Positions 21,912 to 33,473 of a stretch of DNA of 64,000 bases are shown one piece after another. Source of the DNA: Flavobacterium covae (lineage in GTDB: Bacteria > Bacteroidota > Bacteroidia > Flavobacteriales > Flavobacteriaceae); the NCBI GenBank assembly GCA_019565575.1, contig CP067379.1, positions 248,001 through 312,000 of the forward strand, read 5' to 3'. The first letter of the stretch is position 1. Each line of letters begins with the position of its first letter. The notes beneath the pieces are model-generated. The model ran no database searches and was not told where the DNA came from. It was given only the letters and a program-made list of their open reading frames with translations. The position numbers and the translations under genes were made by a program.

Positions 21912-24417
21912 TTACTTATTTTTTTTGATAGTTGTCTTTTTAGGCGTTGCTTTTTTAGTAGCTGTTTTCTTTACTGGAGCTTTTGCTTCAATCATTTCTT
22001 GTACTTTTTCTAAAGTTAACTGAGCAGCATCAATATCCTTGCTCAATTCTATTTTGATCTTTCCTTTGAGAATCACGGAACGTCCCCACCTAGCCTTTTC
22101 TACTCGAATTCCTTCTGTTTCCCAATTATGAATTAATTTTTCACTTTCTTTTTTCAGTTTATCTTCTATTAATTCTGTAATATCCAAGGATGATAATTGA
22201 TCAAAATTATATTTTTTATTAACATTTATAAATATTCCATTCCATTTAATAAAGGGGCCAAAACGTCCTACTCCTTTTTGAACATCTATTCCTTGATATT
22301 GGCCTATGGGTGCATCGGCTTTATTTTTATCATCTATTAATTGTTTTGCTCTTTCTAGCGTTACATCCAAAGGGTCTTCTCCTTTTGGCAAGGATATAAA
22401 AGTTTTACCAAATCTTACATAAGGTCCAAATCTACCATTATTTACCTCGACCTCTTCCCCATTATACTCTCCTAACATTTTAGGCAATAGAAATAAATCC
22501 AACGCTTCTTCTAGAGTAACAGTTCCTATATTTTGTTCTGTTCGTAAACTAGCAAATTGCTTTGCATCATCTTCTGCATTTCCTATTTGAACCATAGGAC
22601 CAAATTTCCCTAAACGAACTGAAACTTGTTTGCCTGTTTTAAGATCAATTCCAAGTATTCGTTCACCGCTTTCTCGCTCTGCATTTTTTTCTACATTTTG
22701 AACATTTGGATGAAAATGTTTATAAAAATCATCCATCATGTTTTCCCATTCTTTATTACCTATTGCTATTTCATCAAAATCTTGCTCTACTTTTGCTGTA
22801 AAATTATAATCTAGAATAGTTTCAAAGTTTTTAACTAAAAAATCATTTACGATTGTCCCTATATCGGTCGGCACTAGTTTTCCTTTATCTGATCCTACAT
22901 TTTCAGACAATACTTCTGATTTTATTTGATTATTTTTTAAAATCAATTGGTTATATTTACGTTCAGCTCCTTCAAAATTTCCTTTTTCTACATAATTTCT
23001 ATTTATGATGGTAGAAATAGTAGGAGCATAAGTAGAGGGACGACCAATCCCCAATTCTTCTAATTTTTTCACTAGGGATGCTTCTGTATAACGAGCTGAT
23101 GGTCTTGAAAAACGCTCTGTGGCGGTAATATAATTATTCTTTAAAATTTCTTTTATTTTAAGAGCAGGCAACATTCCTTCTTCTTTTTCATCTTCGTCAT
23201 CATTTCCTTCTAAATACACCTTTAGGAAGCCTTCAAACTTAATAACTTCTCCTGTTGCTCCAAAAATTTCTTTATGGGTATCTGCCTCTACCTTTACATT
23301 CGTTCGCTCTAATTGCGCATCACTCATTTGAGAAGCAATTGTACGTTTCCAGATCAAATCATACAAACGAGATTGATCTCTATCTAGCTGAACACTATGG
23401 CGTGACATATCTGTTGGACGAATTGCCTCATGCGCTTCTTGTGCTCCTTTAGATTTCGTTGCATAATTTCGTGGTTGGCTAAATTCTTTTCCGTAATAAT
23501 TAGAAATTTCGTCTTGAGCTGCTATCATTGCTTCTTGAGACAAGTTTACACTATCTGTTCTCATGTAAGTAATTAACCCTGCTTCATATAAACGCTGCGC
23601 TACTTGCATAGTAATCCCTACTGGCATATACAATTTACGAGCTGCTTCTTGCTGTAAAGTAGATGTTGTAAAGGGAGCCGCGGGTGATTTCTTTGTTGGT
23701 TTCGTTTCTAAATCTGCCACCTTAAACGTAGCTCCTATATTTTGTTCTAGAAACTTCCCAGCCTCTTCTTTTGTAACAAAGTGTTTGCCTAATTTAGCTC
23801 TGAATGTTCTTCCTGATTCATTAGAAAATTCAGCAGAAATACTATACGTTACTTCCAGTTTTAAAGTTTTGAATCTCACGTTCACGCTCTACAATTAAAC
23901 GTACTGAAACAGATTGAACTCTACCTGCTGATAAACCGCTTTTAACTTTTTTCCAAAGTACCGGTGATAATTCATATCCTACTAAACGATCTAGAACACG
24001 ACGTGCCTGTTGCGCATTAACTAAGTCGTAATTAATGCTTCGTGGATTTTCAATAGCTTTCTGAATTGCTGTTTTAGTAATTTCATGAAAAACAATTCGT
24101 TTGGTCTTTGTACTATCTAATTTTAACTCTTCCGCTAAATGCCATGCTATAGCCTCTCCCTCGCGGTCTTCATCGGAAGCTAACCAAACCATTTCAGCGG
24201 TTTTAGACAAATCTTTTAGTTTTTTCACTAAAGCTTTTTTATCAGAAGAAACTTCATATTTAGGTTTGAATTTATTTTCTACATCCACCCCCATTTCTTT
24301 TGAGGGTAAATCAGCAATATGTCCAAAACTAGACTCCACCTGAAAATCTTTTCCTAAAAACTTCTCTATAGTTTTCGCCTTAGCAGGCGACTCTACGATT
24401 ACTAAATTCTTTGCCAT
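21912..24417 (-). CDS. topA: DNA topoisomerase I, frameshifted
   Basis: Frames 23842-24417 and 21912-23885 join at CTTCCAG (23852-23858) when one base is removed ('[14 protein letters not shown]'), giving about 834 residues. The TOPRIM domain is at the N-terminus ('[17 protein letters not shown]', '[13 protein letters not shown]'); the catalytic tyrosine is in '[10 protein letters not shown]'. Four or so C-terminal topoisomerase repeats ('[10 protein letters not shown]', '[10 protein letters not shown]') and a Lys-rich tail follow, replacing the zinc ribbons of the E. coli enzyme. It relaxes negative supercoils. As an essential gene, the break must be a sequencing error. Confidence 0.93.
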
Positions 24418-24438
24418 TTGTAACGTTTATTTCTTCGG

Positions 24439-24446
24439 CAAAAGTA
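24439..24446 (-). promoter_or_regulatory. -7 box for topA
   Basis: TACTTTTG on the minus strand fits TAnnTTTG and lies 21 bases before the topA ATG. Confidence 0.5.
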
Positions 24447-24626
24447 GAAGTTTTTTTTGAAATCCAATTTTTATAGAATTATATATTACGTAAACTTTTT
24501 TCAAAAGCATTAGTAGTACTTCTATTCTTCAACTTTTATTTTAACATGAAAAACTTTTAAAAACATTACTATACAAACTTTTAAACAAACAAATATGACA
24601 TCCTGTCAGAATAAAAAATTTAGTAT

Positions 24627-24634
24627 TATCTTTG
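24627..24634 (+). promoter_or_regulatory. -7 box for miaB
   Basis: TATCTTTG fits TAnnTTTG and ends 28 bases before the miaB ATG at 24663. It probably starts the miaB-sigma-54 activator transcript. Confidence 0.55.
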
Positions 24635-24662
24635 CTAACTGAAAAATACGAATGGCATTTTT

Positions 24663-26112
24663 ATGGAAAAGGTAATTGACGAGAATAAACAGGGAACAAG
24701 CTTAATTTTAGAGCAAAATCAAAAAAATACAAAAAAGATGTTCATAGAGAGTTATGGATGTCAGATGAACTTTTCAGATAGTGAAATTGTAGCATCTATC
24801 TTAACTGAACAAGGTTACAATACTACGCAAAATCTTGAAGAAGCAGATTTAGTTTTAGTAAATACTTGCTCCATTAGAGATAAAGCGGAGCAAACCGTTC
24901 GTAAACGTTTAGAACAATATAATGCAATAAAAAGATCAACCCTAGTATGAAAGTAGGTGTCTTAGGTTGTATGGCTGAACGTTTAAAAGAAAAGTTCTTA
25001 GAAGAAGAAAAAATCGTAGATCTTGTTGTAGGACCTGATGCTTATAAGGATATTCCTAATTTATTAAGTGAAGTAGAAGAAGGTCGTGACGCCATTAATG
25101 TTATACTTTCAAAGGAGGAAACCTATGGCGATATTCAACCTGTTCGTTTAAACAGTAATGGTGTAAATGCCTTTGTATCTATTACAAGAGGATGTGATAA
25201 CATGTGTACATTTTGTGTTGTTCCTTTTACCCGTGGTCGCGAACGTAGTCGTGAACCACAAAGTATCATAGAAGAAATTCAAGATTTATGGAACAAAGGC
25301 TATAAAGAAGTTACTTTATTAGGTCAAAATGTAGATAGTTACCTTTGGTATGGCGGAGGACTCAAAAAGATTTTGTAAAAGCGAGTGAAATGCAAAAAGC
25401 AACCGCTGTAGATTTTGCTCAATTATTAGACCTATGTGCAACCAAGTTTCCTAAAATGCGTTTTCGCTTCTCTACTTCTAATCCACAAGATATGCACATA
25501 GAAGTAATTGACACAATGGCCAAACACCATAATATATGCAAATACATTCACTTACCAGTACAATCAGGAAGCACTCGCATATTAAAAGAAATGAATCGTC
25601 AGCATACACGTGAAGAATACTTAAAACTTGTTGATAAAATTTACGAAATCATTCCTGATATTTCACTTTCTCAAGATATGATAGCGGGTTTCCCAACTGA
25701 AACAGAAGAAGATCATAAAGACACCTTAAGCCTAATGGAACATTGTAAATATGACTTTGGATTCATGTTTGCATATTCTGAAAGACCAGGAACATTAGCC
25801 GCTCGAAAAATGGAAGATGATGTTCCTGAAGAAATCAAAAAACGTCGCTTAAACGAAATCATTGATTTACAACAAAAATTAGGCTTACAACGCACACAAC
25901 GTTTTATTGGACAAACAGTAGAAGTTCTAGTTGAAAAAGACTCTAAACGTTCTAATCAGCACTGGAGTGGAAGAAACTCTCAAAACACAGTAGTAGTATT
26001 CCCTAAAGAAAATTATAAACCAGGTGATTTCGTGTTAGTAAAAATAACAGATTGTACTGCTGCCACCTTAATAGGCGAAGCAATCTCGTATTCTAATATT
26101 ATGCAAGATTAA
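24663..26112 (+). CDS. miaB: tRNA-2-methylthio-N6-isopentenyladenosine synthase, frameshifted twice
   Basis: Three frames (24663-24950, 24947-25378, 25345-26112) join into about 483 residues after restoring an A near 24936 and another near 25368. The N-terminal cluster-binding domain carries '[11 protein letters not shown]' and '[11 protein letters not shown]'; the radical-SAM motif is '[19 protein letters not shown]' (CxxxCxxC); a TRAM domain ends the protein. It methylthiolates A37 of tRNAs that read U-starting codons. Both breaks are in A-runs, typical of homopolymer miscounts. Confidence 0.93.
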
Positions 26113-26127
26113 AAAACACATCCTTTT

Positions 26128-26495
26128 ATGTTTCGATTGTTTCTACATATTCTTTTTTTCTCATTTGCTATAAATTCCTTTAGTCAAGAGAAACTATTTT
26201 TTAACACACAAGAAGAAAATTCAGATGTCTTTTTTGGTATGTTAACAAAAACAATCAATTTTATATAAAAAAATGTTCTATCATCAGTGAAGAAATGTTA
26301 ATTGTTGATGAAAAAGGAGTTCAAAGTACTGAAATACTTTCAAGATTTAAAGATATAATAAAAAAAGGATCGAAAATACAATTAGAAACAATAGCAACAG
26401 TAAAAGAAAACAAAGGCAATTTTTCAATTCATATCATTAAAATTAAAAACATCATCATCAACAAAAGTTGTTTATTATTAGATTCTTTAGATTAA
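26128..26495 (+). CDS. Small exported protein, unknown, frameshifted
   Basis: From ATG 26128 a signal peptide ('FLHILFFSFAINSFSQ') leads into a frame that stops at 26267. Restoring one base near 26242 connects it to the frame ending at 26495 (an internal ATG sits at 26295), for about 122 residues in total. The mature part is short, basic and has no motif I recognise ('IISEEMLIVDEKGVQS'). It lies 15 bp after miaB and 3 bp before the sigma-54 activator, so it is likely in the same operon. A type IX or envelope role is possible but not shown. Confidence 0.55.
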
Positions 26496-26498
26496 TTT

Positions 26499-27759
26499 AT
26501 GGAAAATGTACAAAGCATAAAACAACGATTTGAAATCATCGGTAATGACCCGAAGTTAAATAGAGCTCTTGAAAAAGCAATTCAAGTAGCTCCTACAGAC
26601 ATTTCCGTTTTGGTTATTGGTGAAAGTGGTGTGGGAAAAGAAAGTATTCCTAAAATCATTCATTCTCTTTCACATCGTAAACATGGAAAATACATCGCAG
26701 TAAACTGCGGTGCAATTCCTGGAAGGAACGATAGACTCTGAATTATTTGGTCATGAGAAAGGGGCTTTTACGGGGGCTACCAATACTCGTGAAGGCTATT
26801 TTGAGGTAGCTGACGGTGGAACCATTTTCTTAGACGAAGTAGGAGAACTTCCACTTACAACCCAAGTCCGTCTACTACGTGTCTTAGAAAACGGTGAGTT
26901 TATAAAAGTAGGATCCTCTCAGGTTCAAAAAACTAATGTACGTATTGTAGCTGCTACTAATGTTAATATGCAAGAAGCTATTTCTAAAGGTAAATTTAGA
27001 GAAGATCTTTATTATAGATTAAGTACCGTTGAAATAGCACTACCCGCTTTGCGCGAACGAAAAGATGATATTCATTTATTATTTAGAAAATTTGCCTCTG
27101 ATTTTGCACAAAAATACAAAATGCCCCCTATAAAATTAGAAGATAGTGCTGTACAACACTTAATAAAATACAGATGGAGTGGTAACATACGTCAACTACG
27201 TAACGTAGCAGAACAAATATCCGTTTTAGAAACTAATCGTAATATTTCCGCCAATACACTTATTTCTTATATCCCAAACGAAGGAAATAACCTACCTCAA
27301 ATTGTAAGTCCAAAATCAGAAAACGATTTTTCATCAGAAAGAGAAATTCTATACAAAATCCTATTTGACATGAAAGCAGACTTAAACGACCTTAAAAAGT
27401 TAACTCTAGAACTCATGCAAAATGGTAGCACGAAAGTACAAGAAGCAAATAAAGGATTAATTCAAAGAATTTACGGACAAAAAGAGGAAAACAATCCTTA
27501 TTTCCAAGAAGAAACAAGAGTACAAACCATCCCGAATACACCTCATATTCAAGAAGAATTCGATGACGATGATGACTCTGATTACATTTTTGCTCACACT
27601 ATTGAAGAAGAAGAGGACTCTTTACGCCTAGATCAAAAAGAAATTGAGTTAATTAAAAAAGCTTTGGAAAGAAACAAAGGAAAAAGAAAAGCCGCAGCTG
27701 ATGAATTAGGTATATCAGAAAGGACTTTATACCGAAAAATAAAACAATTCGATTTATAA
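26499..27759 (+). CDS. Sigma-54-dependent transcriptional activator, frameshifted
   Basis: Frames 26499-26741 and 26710-27759 join at CTGGAAG (26719-26725) on removing one base, restoring the highly conserved '[17 protein letters not shown]'. About 419 residues. AAA+ domain: Walker A 'GESGVGKE', the sigma-54 contact loop 'GAFTGA', Walker B '[13 protein letters not shown]', arginine finger region 'FREDLYYRL'. A C-terminal Fis-type helix-turn-helix ('[19 protein letters not shown]') follows an acidic linker ('DDDDDS'). There is no N-terminal receiver, GAF or PAS domain, so the input signal must come from elsewhere or the protein is constitutively active. Its neighbours lptE and secG are envelope genes. 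Confidence 0.9.
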
Positions 27760-27797
27760 TTTTCTATACTTTATCAAAAACGTTTATACAAAAACTT

Positions 27798-27805
27798 TAT
27801 TTTTG
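27798..27805 (+). promoter_or_regulatory. -7 box for lptE
   Basis: TATTTTTG fits TAnnTTTG and ends 25 bases before the lptE ATG, in the 71-bp gap after the sigma-54 activator. No sigma-54 -24/-12 site (GG-N10-GC) was noticed here. Confidence 0.45.
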
Positions 27806-27830
27806 AAAAAGGATATTCATTATCAACATT

Positions 27831-28334
27831 ATGAAACAATTTAAACATATATTCTTTCTCTTTTCTTCATTAATACTATCTTCTTGTGGTGTCTATAACT
27901 TCACAGGTACAGGTAAAATAGAAGCAAAAACATTTCAAGTAAATACCTTTCAAAATGTTTCAGAACTTATTGAACCTGGGATTGAAAGAAAATTCACCTT
28001 ACGATTACAAGATTTAATTCAAAATCAGACCAATTTAAATCTAACAAATACAAATGGAGACCTCGTATATGAAGGCGAAATAGTAGACTATCGCATTAGT
28101 CCTATGACGGCAACTGCTAATCTAACAGCTGCTCAAAATAGACTTTCAATTACTATTAACCTTCGTTTTTCAAATAAAAGCAAATCAGAAGAAAATTTTG
28201 AAAAGAAATTTTCTTTCTACTATGACTATCCAGCAGCAGAACAATTAACGGGAAGCAAATTACAAACAGCTTTAGACGAAATATTTGAACGAATTACACA
28301 AGATATGTTTAACGAGACCTTAGCTAAATGGTAG
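27831..28334 (+). CDS. lptE: LPS-assembly lipoprotein LptE
   Basis: 167 residues with a lipoprotein signal ending 'LILSSCGVYNFTGT' and the LptE-family pattern of a long beta-rich body ('GDLVYEGEIVDYRISPMTATANLTAAQNR' in part). LptE plugs and helps fold the LptD barrel that inserts lipopolysaccharide into the outer membrane. In flavobacteria it is regularly found after a sigma-54 activator and before secG, as here. Three bp separate it from the next gene. Confidence 0.85.
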   Translation: MKQFKHIFFLFSSLILSSCGVYNFTGTGKIEAKTFQVNTFQNVSELIEPGIERKFTLRLQDLIQNQTNLNLTNTNGDLVYEGEIVDYRISPMTATANLTAAQNRLSITINLRFSNKSKSEENFEKKFSFYYDYPAAEQLTGSKLQTALDEIFERITQDMFNETLAKW

Positions 28335-28337
28335 TCT

Positions 28338-29563
28338 ATGAATACAACAGAACTTACCTCTTTACTAAAAACCCCTAATATAATCACTCATTCGCAATGT
28401 AGTGAGTTAGAATCTGTACTCAAAGAATACCCTTATTTTCAGAGTGCAAGAAGCTTATATTTGAAAGGGCTACATATACAAGACAGTTTTAAATACAACG
28501 CCGCTTTAAAACTGACAGCTGCTCACACTACCGATCGAACTATTCTTTTTGATTTCATTACCAATAAAAATTTTGCTCAAGAACGAAACTTTGAAGTGAT
28601 TACGCCAACAATTCATTCAAAATTTTCTTCATCTGATAAAATTAATGAAGCTATAGAATCTGTCTCTCAAATAAACGAGGCATATACAAAAGAAGAACTC
28701 GAATTAACAAAAAAAAATACATCTTCAAACGATTCTATCAATTTAGAAACAGAAATACAAAATTCTAATGTTACAGATGAAGAAAAACTAGAACAATCTG
28801 TTTTAAATTCAATTATTATTGCCAATGAGACAATAGAAGATTCTAACAACAATACAATCACAGAAGAATCTATCTCATTAGAAAATCCTTTAGAAAAATC
28901 CATTTTGTCTTCTATATCCGAATCAGACCAATCCATAAACAATAAAATCGAAATACCTTCTTCTCATACACCTTCAATTAGAGAAAAAGTATCTTGGCTA
29001 GAAGATATTATTGATTTAGATCAAAAACATGAAATCGAAATCAATCTTAGCGAACCTATTATCCTTAACGACAACAAAACGCTTTCCTTTCAAGAGTGGT
29101 TACTTCTATCCAAAACAACCCCTATTGAAAGACCCGAAAATATTATTACTGTAGAAAAAGAAGAGCCCATAACAAAACCAGCAGAAGAAAACATAACTAA
29201 CAAAATTTCTATCTCAGACACTATTTCTAAAAATTCTACAACAAATGAAATTTCAAATACAACAAATAAAAAGAAGATACTGAAGTAAATTCTAAAATGG
29301 ATCTAATTGATAAATTTATTCATAACAACCCTAAAATTTCACCTCCAAAAGACAATATTCCAGCTCCAAGCTATATTTCAAAAAAGAATGATAGCCCTTA
29401 TTTAATGACTGAAACTCTGGCAAAAATTTATTTAGAGCAAAAAAAATACACAAAAGCAATACAAGCTTATGAAATTTTAATTTTGAAATATCCAGAAAAA
29501 AGTAGTTTATTTGCAGACAGAATTTTGGATATAAAAGATTTACAACAAAATAACAACAGATAA
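28338..29563 (+). CDS. Uncharacterised TPR-like protein, frameshifted
   Basis: Frames 28338-29288 and 29297-29563 join after restoring an A in the A-run near 29270 (reading 'NKKEDTEVNSKMDLIDKFI'), giving about 408 residues. The N-terminus ('LEYVLKEYPYFQSARSLYLKGL'-like helices) and the C-terminus ('MTETLAKIYLEQKKYTKAIQAYEILILKYPEKS', described in part) resemble TPR units; the middle is a long low-complexity Ser/Asn/Glu linker. No signal peptide is visible, so it is probably cytoplasmic. It sits between lptE and secG with gaps of 3 bp on each side. Function unknown. Confidence 0.65.
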
Positions 29564-29566
29564 ACA

Positions 29567-29929
29567 ATGAGTACATTTACAATTTTCTTAGTATTAATCA
29601 CTATAGTTTGTTTTTTATTAGTGGTAGTAATTATGGTGCAAAACCCTAAGGGAGGAGGATTATCTTCAACTTTTGGTAGTTCACAAATGATGGGAGGTGT
29701 TCAAAAAACAACAGATTTCTTAGATAAATCAACTTGGTATTTAGCAGGTGCTTTATTAGTGCTTATCTTATTATCTAGCTTAAGTTTCAATGGAACTAAT
29801 AGTGATACAGGCTCTAAACTAATTAATGAATCAAGTGCTCCAGCTACGGTTCCAGCGGCCTCAAACACTGATGCCAAAACAACTACTCCAGCTACTCCTA
29901 CCAAACCAGCTATGGAAGAAAAAAAATAA
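29567..29929 (+). CDS. secG: Protein translocase subunit SecG
   Basis: 120 residues: two membrane helices (about 4-24 and 54-73) separated by the conserved 'VQNPKGGGLSSTFG' loop, then an Ala/Thr/Pro-rich tail. SecG completes the SecYEG channel. Last gene of the run that starts at lptE; a terminator follows 20 bp later. Confidence 0.93.
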   Translation: MSTFTIFLVLITIVCFLLVVVIMVQNPKGGGLSSTFGSSQMMGGVQKTTDFLDKSTWYLAGALLVLILLSSLSFNGTNSDTGSKLINESSAPATVPAASNTDAKTTTPATPTKPAMEEKK

Positions 29930-29948
29930 TTTTAAACAAAATACTCTA

Positions 29949-29977
29949 AAATGCCAGCTCTGACAAGCTGGCATTTT
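29949..29977 (+). terminator. Terminator after secG
   Basis: Arms AAATGCCAGCT / AGCTGGCATTT with a 6-base loop and a T-rich tail. Confidence 0.85.
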
Positions 29978-30077
29978 CATTTTTACCAAACCTTCCTTTT
30001 TGACAGCTTTTATAAATTGGCATAATTTCTGCAAAAACACTACAGAATTTAATAACATTAAAAATCCAAAAATAATT

Positions 30078-30353
30078 ATGGCATTAAACATTAAACCACT
30101 TTCAGACCGCGTTATCGTGGAGCCAGCCGCTGCTGAAACTCAAACAGCTTCTGGCATCATCATCCCTGATACAGCTAAAGAAAAACCTCAAAAAGGAATT
30201 GTGGTAGCTGTAGGAAACGGAAAAAAAGACCAACCTATGACTGTTCAAGTTGGCGATACTGTTTTATATGGAAAATATGCTGGAACTGATTTAAAATTTG
30301 AAAACAAAGATTATTTAATTATGCGTGAGGATGATATTCTTGCGATTATCTAA
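30078..30353 (+). CDS. groES: Co-chaperonin GroES
   Basis: 91 residues from ATG 30078 ('[16 protein letters not shown]'). The mobile loop is '[19 protein letters not shown]'. It caps the GroEL cage. The longer upstream frame starting at 30000 has no support. groEL follows 85 bp later, so both probably form one transcript. Confidence 0.97.
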   Translation: MALNIKPLSDRVIVEPAAAETQTASGIIIPDTAKEKPQKGIVVAVGNGKKDQPMTVQVGDTVLYGKYAGTDLKFENKDYLIMREDDILAII

Positions 30354-30390
30354 ATGGAGTAAAAAGTAAATAGTGAAAAGTAAAATTTAA

Positions 30391-32070
<1,680 letters not shown>

Positions 32071-32166
32071 TATCTAAAGATCTTTTTAAAGATAACAAAG
32101 CACTTAAATAAGGCACTAAAGAGACTGTCCAAAATTTTAGACAAATTCAAACTTAATTTTTATAAT

Positions 32167-32200
32167 AATGAGTTCGATATTTTATCGGGCTCATTTTTTT
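32167..32200 (+). terminator. Terminator after groEL
   Basis: Arms AATGAGTTCGATA and a partner TATCGGGCTCATT (with G-T wobbles) followed by eight T. It lies about 100 bases after the groEL stop. Confidence 0.7.
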
Positions 32201-32255
32201 TATTAGACTTGATTCTTTCGATTTAAAGTTTAAACCCAGATTACGCATTAGAAAA

Positions 32256-32302
32256 AGATACTGTACAAAAAAAGTGTGTAAAGAATTTTTTGTACAGTAT
32301 CT
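32256..32302. repeat. Perfect 17-bp inverted repeat
   Basis: AGATACTGTACAAAAAA at 32256-32272 pairs exactly with 32286-32302, leaving a 13-base loop. It stands between the groEL terminator and the repeat copy at 32400. It could be a second terminator or the end of a small mobile element. Confidence 0.6.
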
Positions 32303-32399
32303 GCTTATTTTCTCTTATTCCCCACTTTATCGTATTGAGGCTTTTGCAGGTTAGACAACGCTTTTTTTTTTGAAGTTTTCATGAAATAAAAAAAAATTT

Positions 32400-32679
32400 T
32401 GACTATTAAACCTAAATCAACTTGAATAGAAGGTTGAGTATATAATTGAAATCACCGTTAGTTCGAGCGCGAAGCGCATCGAGAACCAACACTAATTTTT
32501 ATTGCTTTTGTAGGATAGTACCTAAATCAACATGCAGTTTATCACTCCGAAAGAGGAGTCTCATAATCAACATTATATAATTTCTCCCTTTGGTCGAAAT
32601 GAACAAGCTTGCAAACTTTTTGGACAATCTCAAGGTTAAAAAAATAGTATTATGAGGAAATTTAAAAGTTTGAATGGTA
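32400..32679 (+). repeat. Repeat element, copy A, left end missing
   Basis: About 280 bases that align closely with 51990-52249 and 62895-63090. Shared blocks include 'GGTTGAGTATATAATT', 'GAGAACCAACACTAATTTT', 'GCTTTTGTAGGATAGT', 'AAATCAACATGCAGTTT' and a GGAG...CATAATCAACATTAT...TTCTCC hairpin. The right end 'AAGTTTGAATGGTA' (32666-32679) matches the terminal repeat of copy B with one change; the left terminal repeat is not found. No coding frame. Confidence 0.7.
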
Positions 32680-32713
32680 TAAAATCAGCAATATGTACTA
32701 TGTAAGTTAAAAA

Positions 32714-32789
32714 TGGAGGCTCTATTGGGATTCGAACCCAAATCGTCAGAACCGGAATCTGATATTCTATCCAATTGAACTATAGAGCC
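32714..32789 (-). tRNA. tRNA-Arg (anticodon CCG)
   Basis: A complete 76-nt cloverleaf on the minus strand. The acceptor GGCTCTA pairs with TAGAGCC, the T-arm contains GGGTTCGAATCCC, and the anticodon stem TCAGA/TCTGA encloses the loop TTCCGGT, so the anticodon is CCG. The 3' CCA is encoded in the DNA. Confidence 0.93.
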
Positions 32790-32870
32790 AGTATAATTAA
32801 AAAATTAAGGATTTTATTTATGGATCAAACTAGAGAACTGGATAAAATCCTTAATTATGTTTCACTTATT

Positions 32871-33320
32871 TTAAGCTAAAAGTTTTTTCACAATATTCGA
32901 AATAGTTTTCCCATCTGCTTGTCCTGCTAAAACTTTAGAAGCTTGTGCCATTACTTGTCCCATAGCAGCCATTCCTGAGAAACCTCCTTCTGCAATAATT
33001 TTAGCTACTTCTGCTTCTACTTCTACTTCTGATAATTGAGCAGGTAAAAACTTTTCGATTACTGTTACTTGTGCTAATTCAGGTTCAGCTAAATCTGCTC
33101 GATTTTGCTCAACATAAATAGCCGCAGAATCCTTGCGTTGTTTAACTAGACGTTGTAATAATTTTATTTCATCATCAGCTGAAATTTCTTCCTTAGCTCC
33201 ACTTTCTGTCTGCGCTAATAAAATAGCTGACTTAATAGCTCTTAAAGCCTCTAACGCTACTGAATCTTTAGCTTTCATAGCATTTTTCATTTCATCCATA
33301 ATTTTTGCTGATAAACTCAT
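32871..33320 (-). CDS. GatB/YqeY domain protein
   Basis: Intact, 149 residues, all-helical, with the YqeY pattern 'MKNAMKAKDSVALEALRAIKSAI' near the N-terminus and 'AAMGQVMAQASKVLAGQADGK' near the end. It is the domain that follows GatB in the amidotransferase and is thought to bind tRNA; stand-alone function is unclear. In flavobacteria it commonly follows ftsZ, as here (about 150 bp downstream on the same strand, after a terminator). Confidence 0.88.
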   Translation of the reverse strand: MSLSAKIMDEMKNAMKAKDSVALEALRAIKSAILLAQTESGAKEEISADDEIKLLQRLVKQRKDSAAIYVEQNRADLAEPELAQVTVIEKFLPAQLSEVEVEAEVAKIIAEGGFSGMAAMGQVMAQASKVLAGQADGKTISNIVKKLLA

Positions 33321-33404
33321 AATGATTTTATATTAGATTATTGAAATTTTAGATTTGTTTGACTTTTTTATGTACAAATAAAAAGGTTTCTTTCGAGACG
33401 CGAA

Positions 33405-33444
33405 ATTAAAAAAATAACCCGAAAAATCATCATATTTTTCGGGT
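33405..33444 (-). terminator. Terminator of the dcw operon
   Basis: Arms ACCCGAAAAAT (33417-33427) and ATTTTTCGGGT (33434-33444) with a 6-base loop; on the minus strand a T-run follows. It lies 30 bases after the ftsZ stop. Confidence 0.85.
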
Positions 33445-33473
33445 AAGATAAAAGCAATTTTATTTTAGCTAAT

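Noticed and set aside
28667..28942. Minus-strand frame opposite the TPR-like gene, Ser/Val/Ile-rich
   Set aside because: Its composition comes from the Glu/Asn-rich linker on the other strand.
32400..32679. Repeat copy A as part of a CRISPR array or rRNA spacer
   Set aside because: There is only one unit per site, with no regular spacers and no adjacent cas or rRNA genes. No CRISPR array was seen anywhere in the window.
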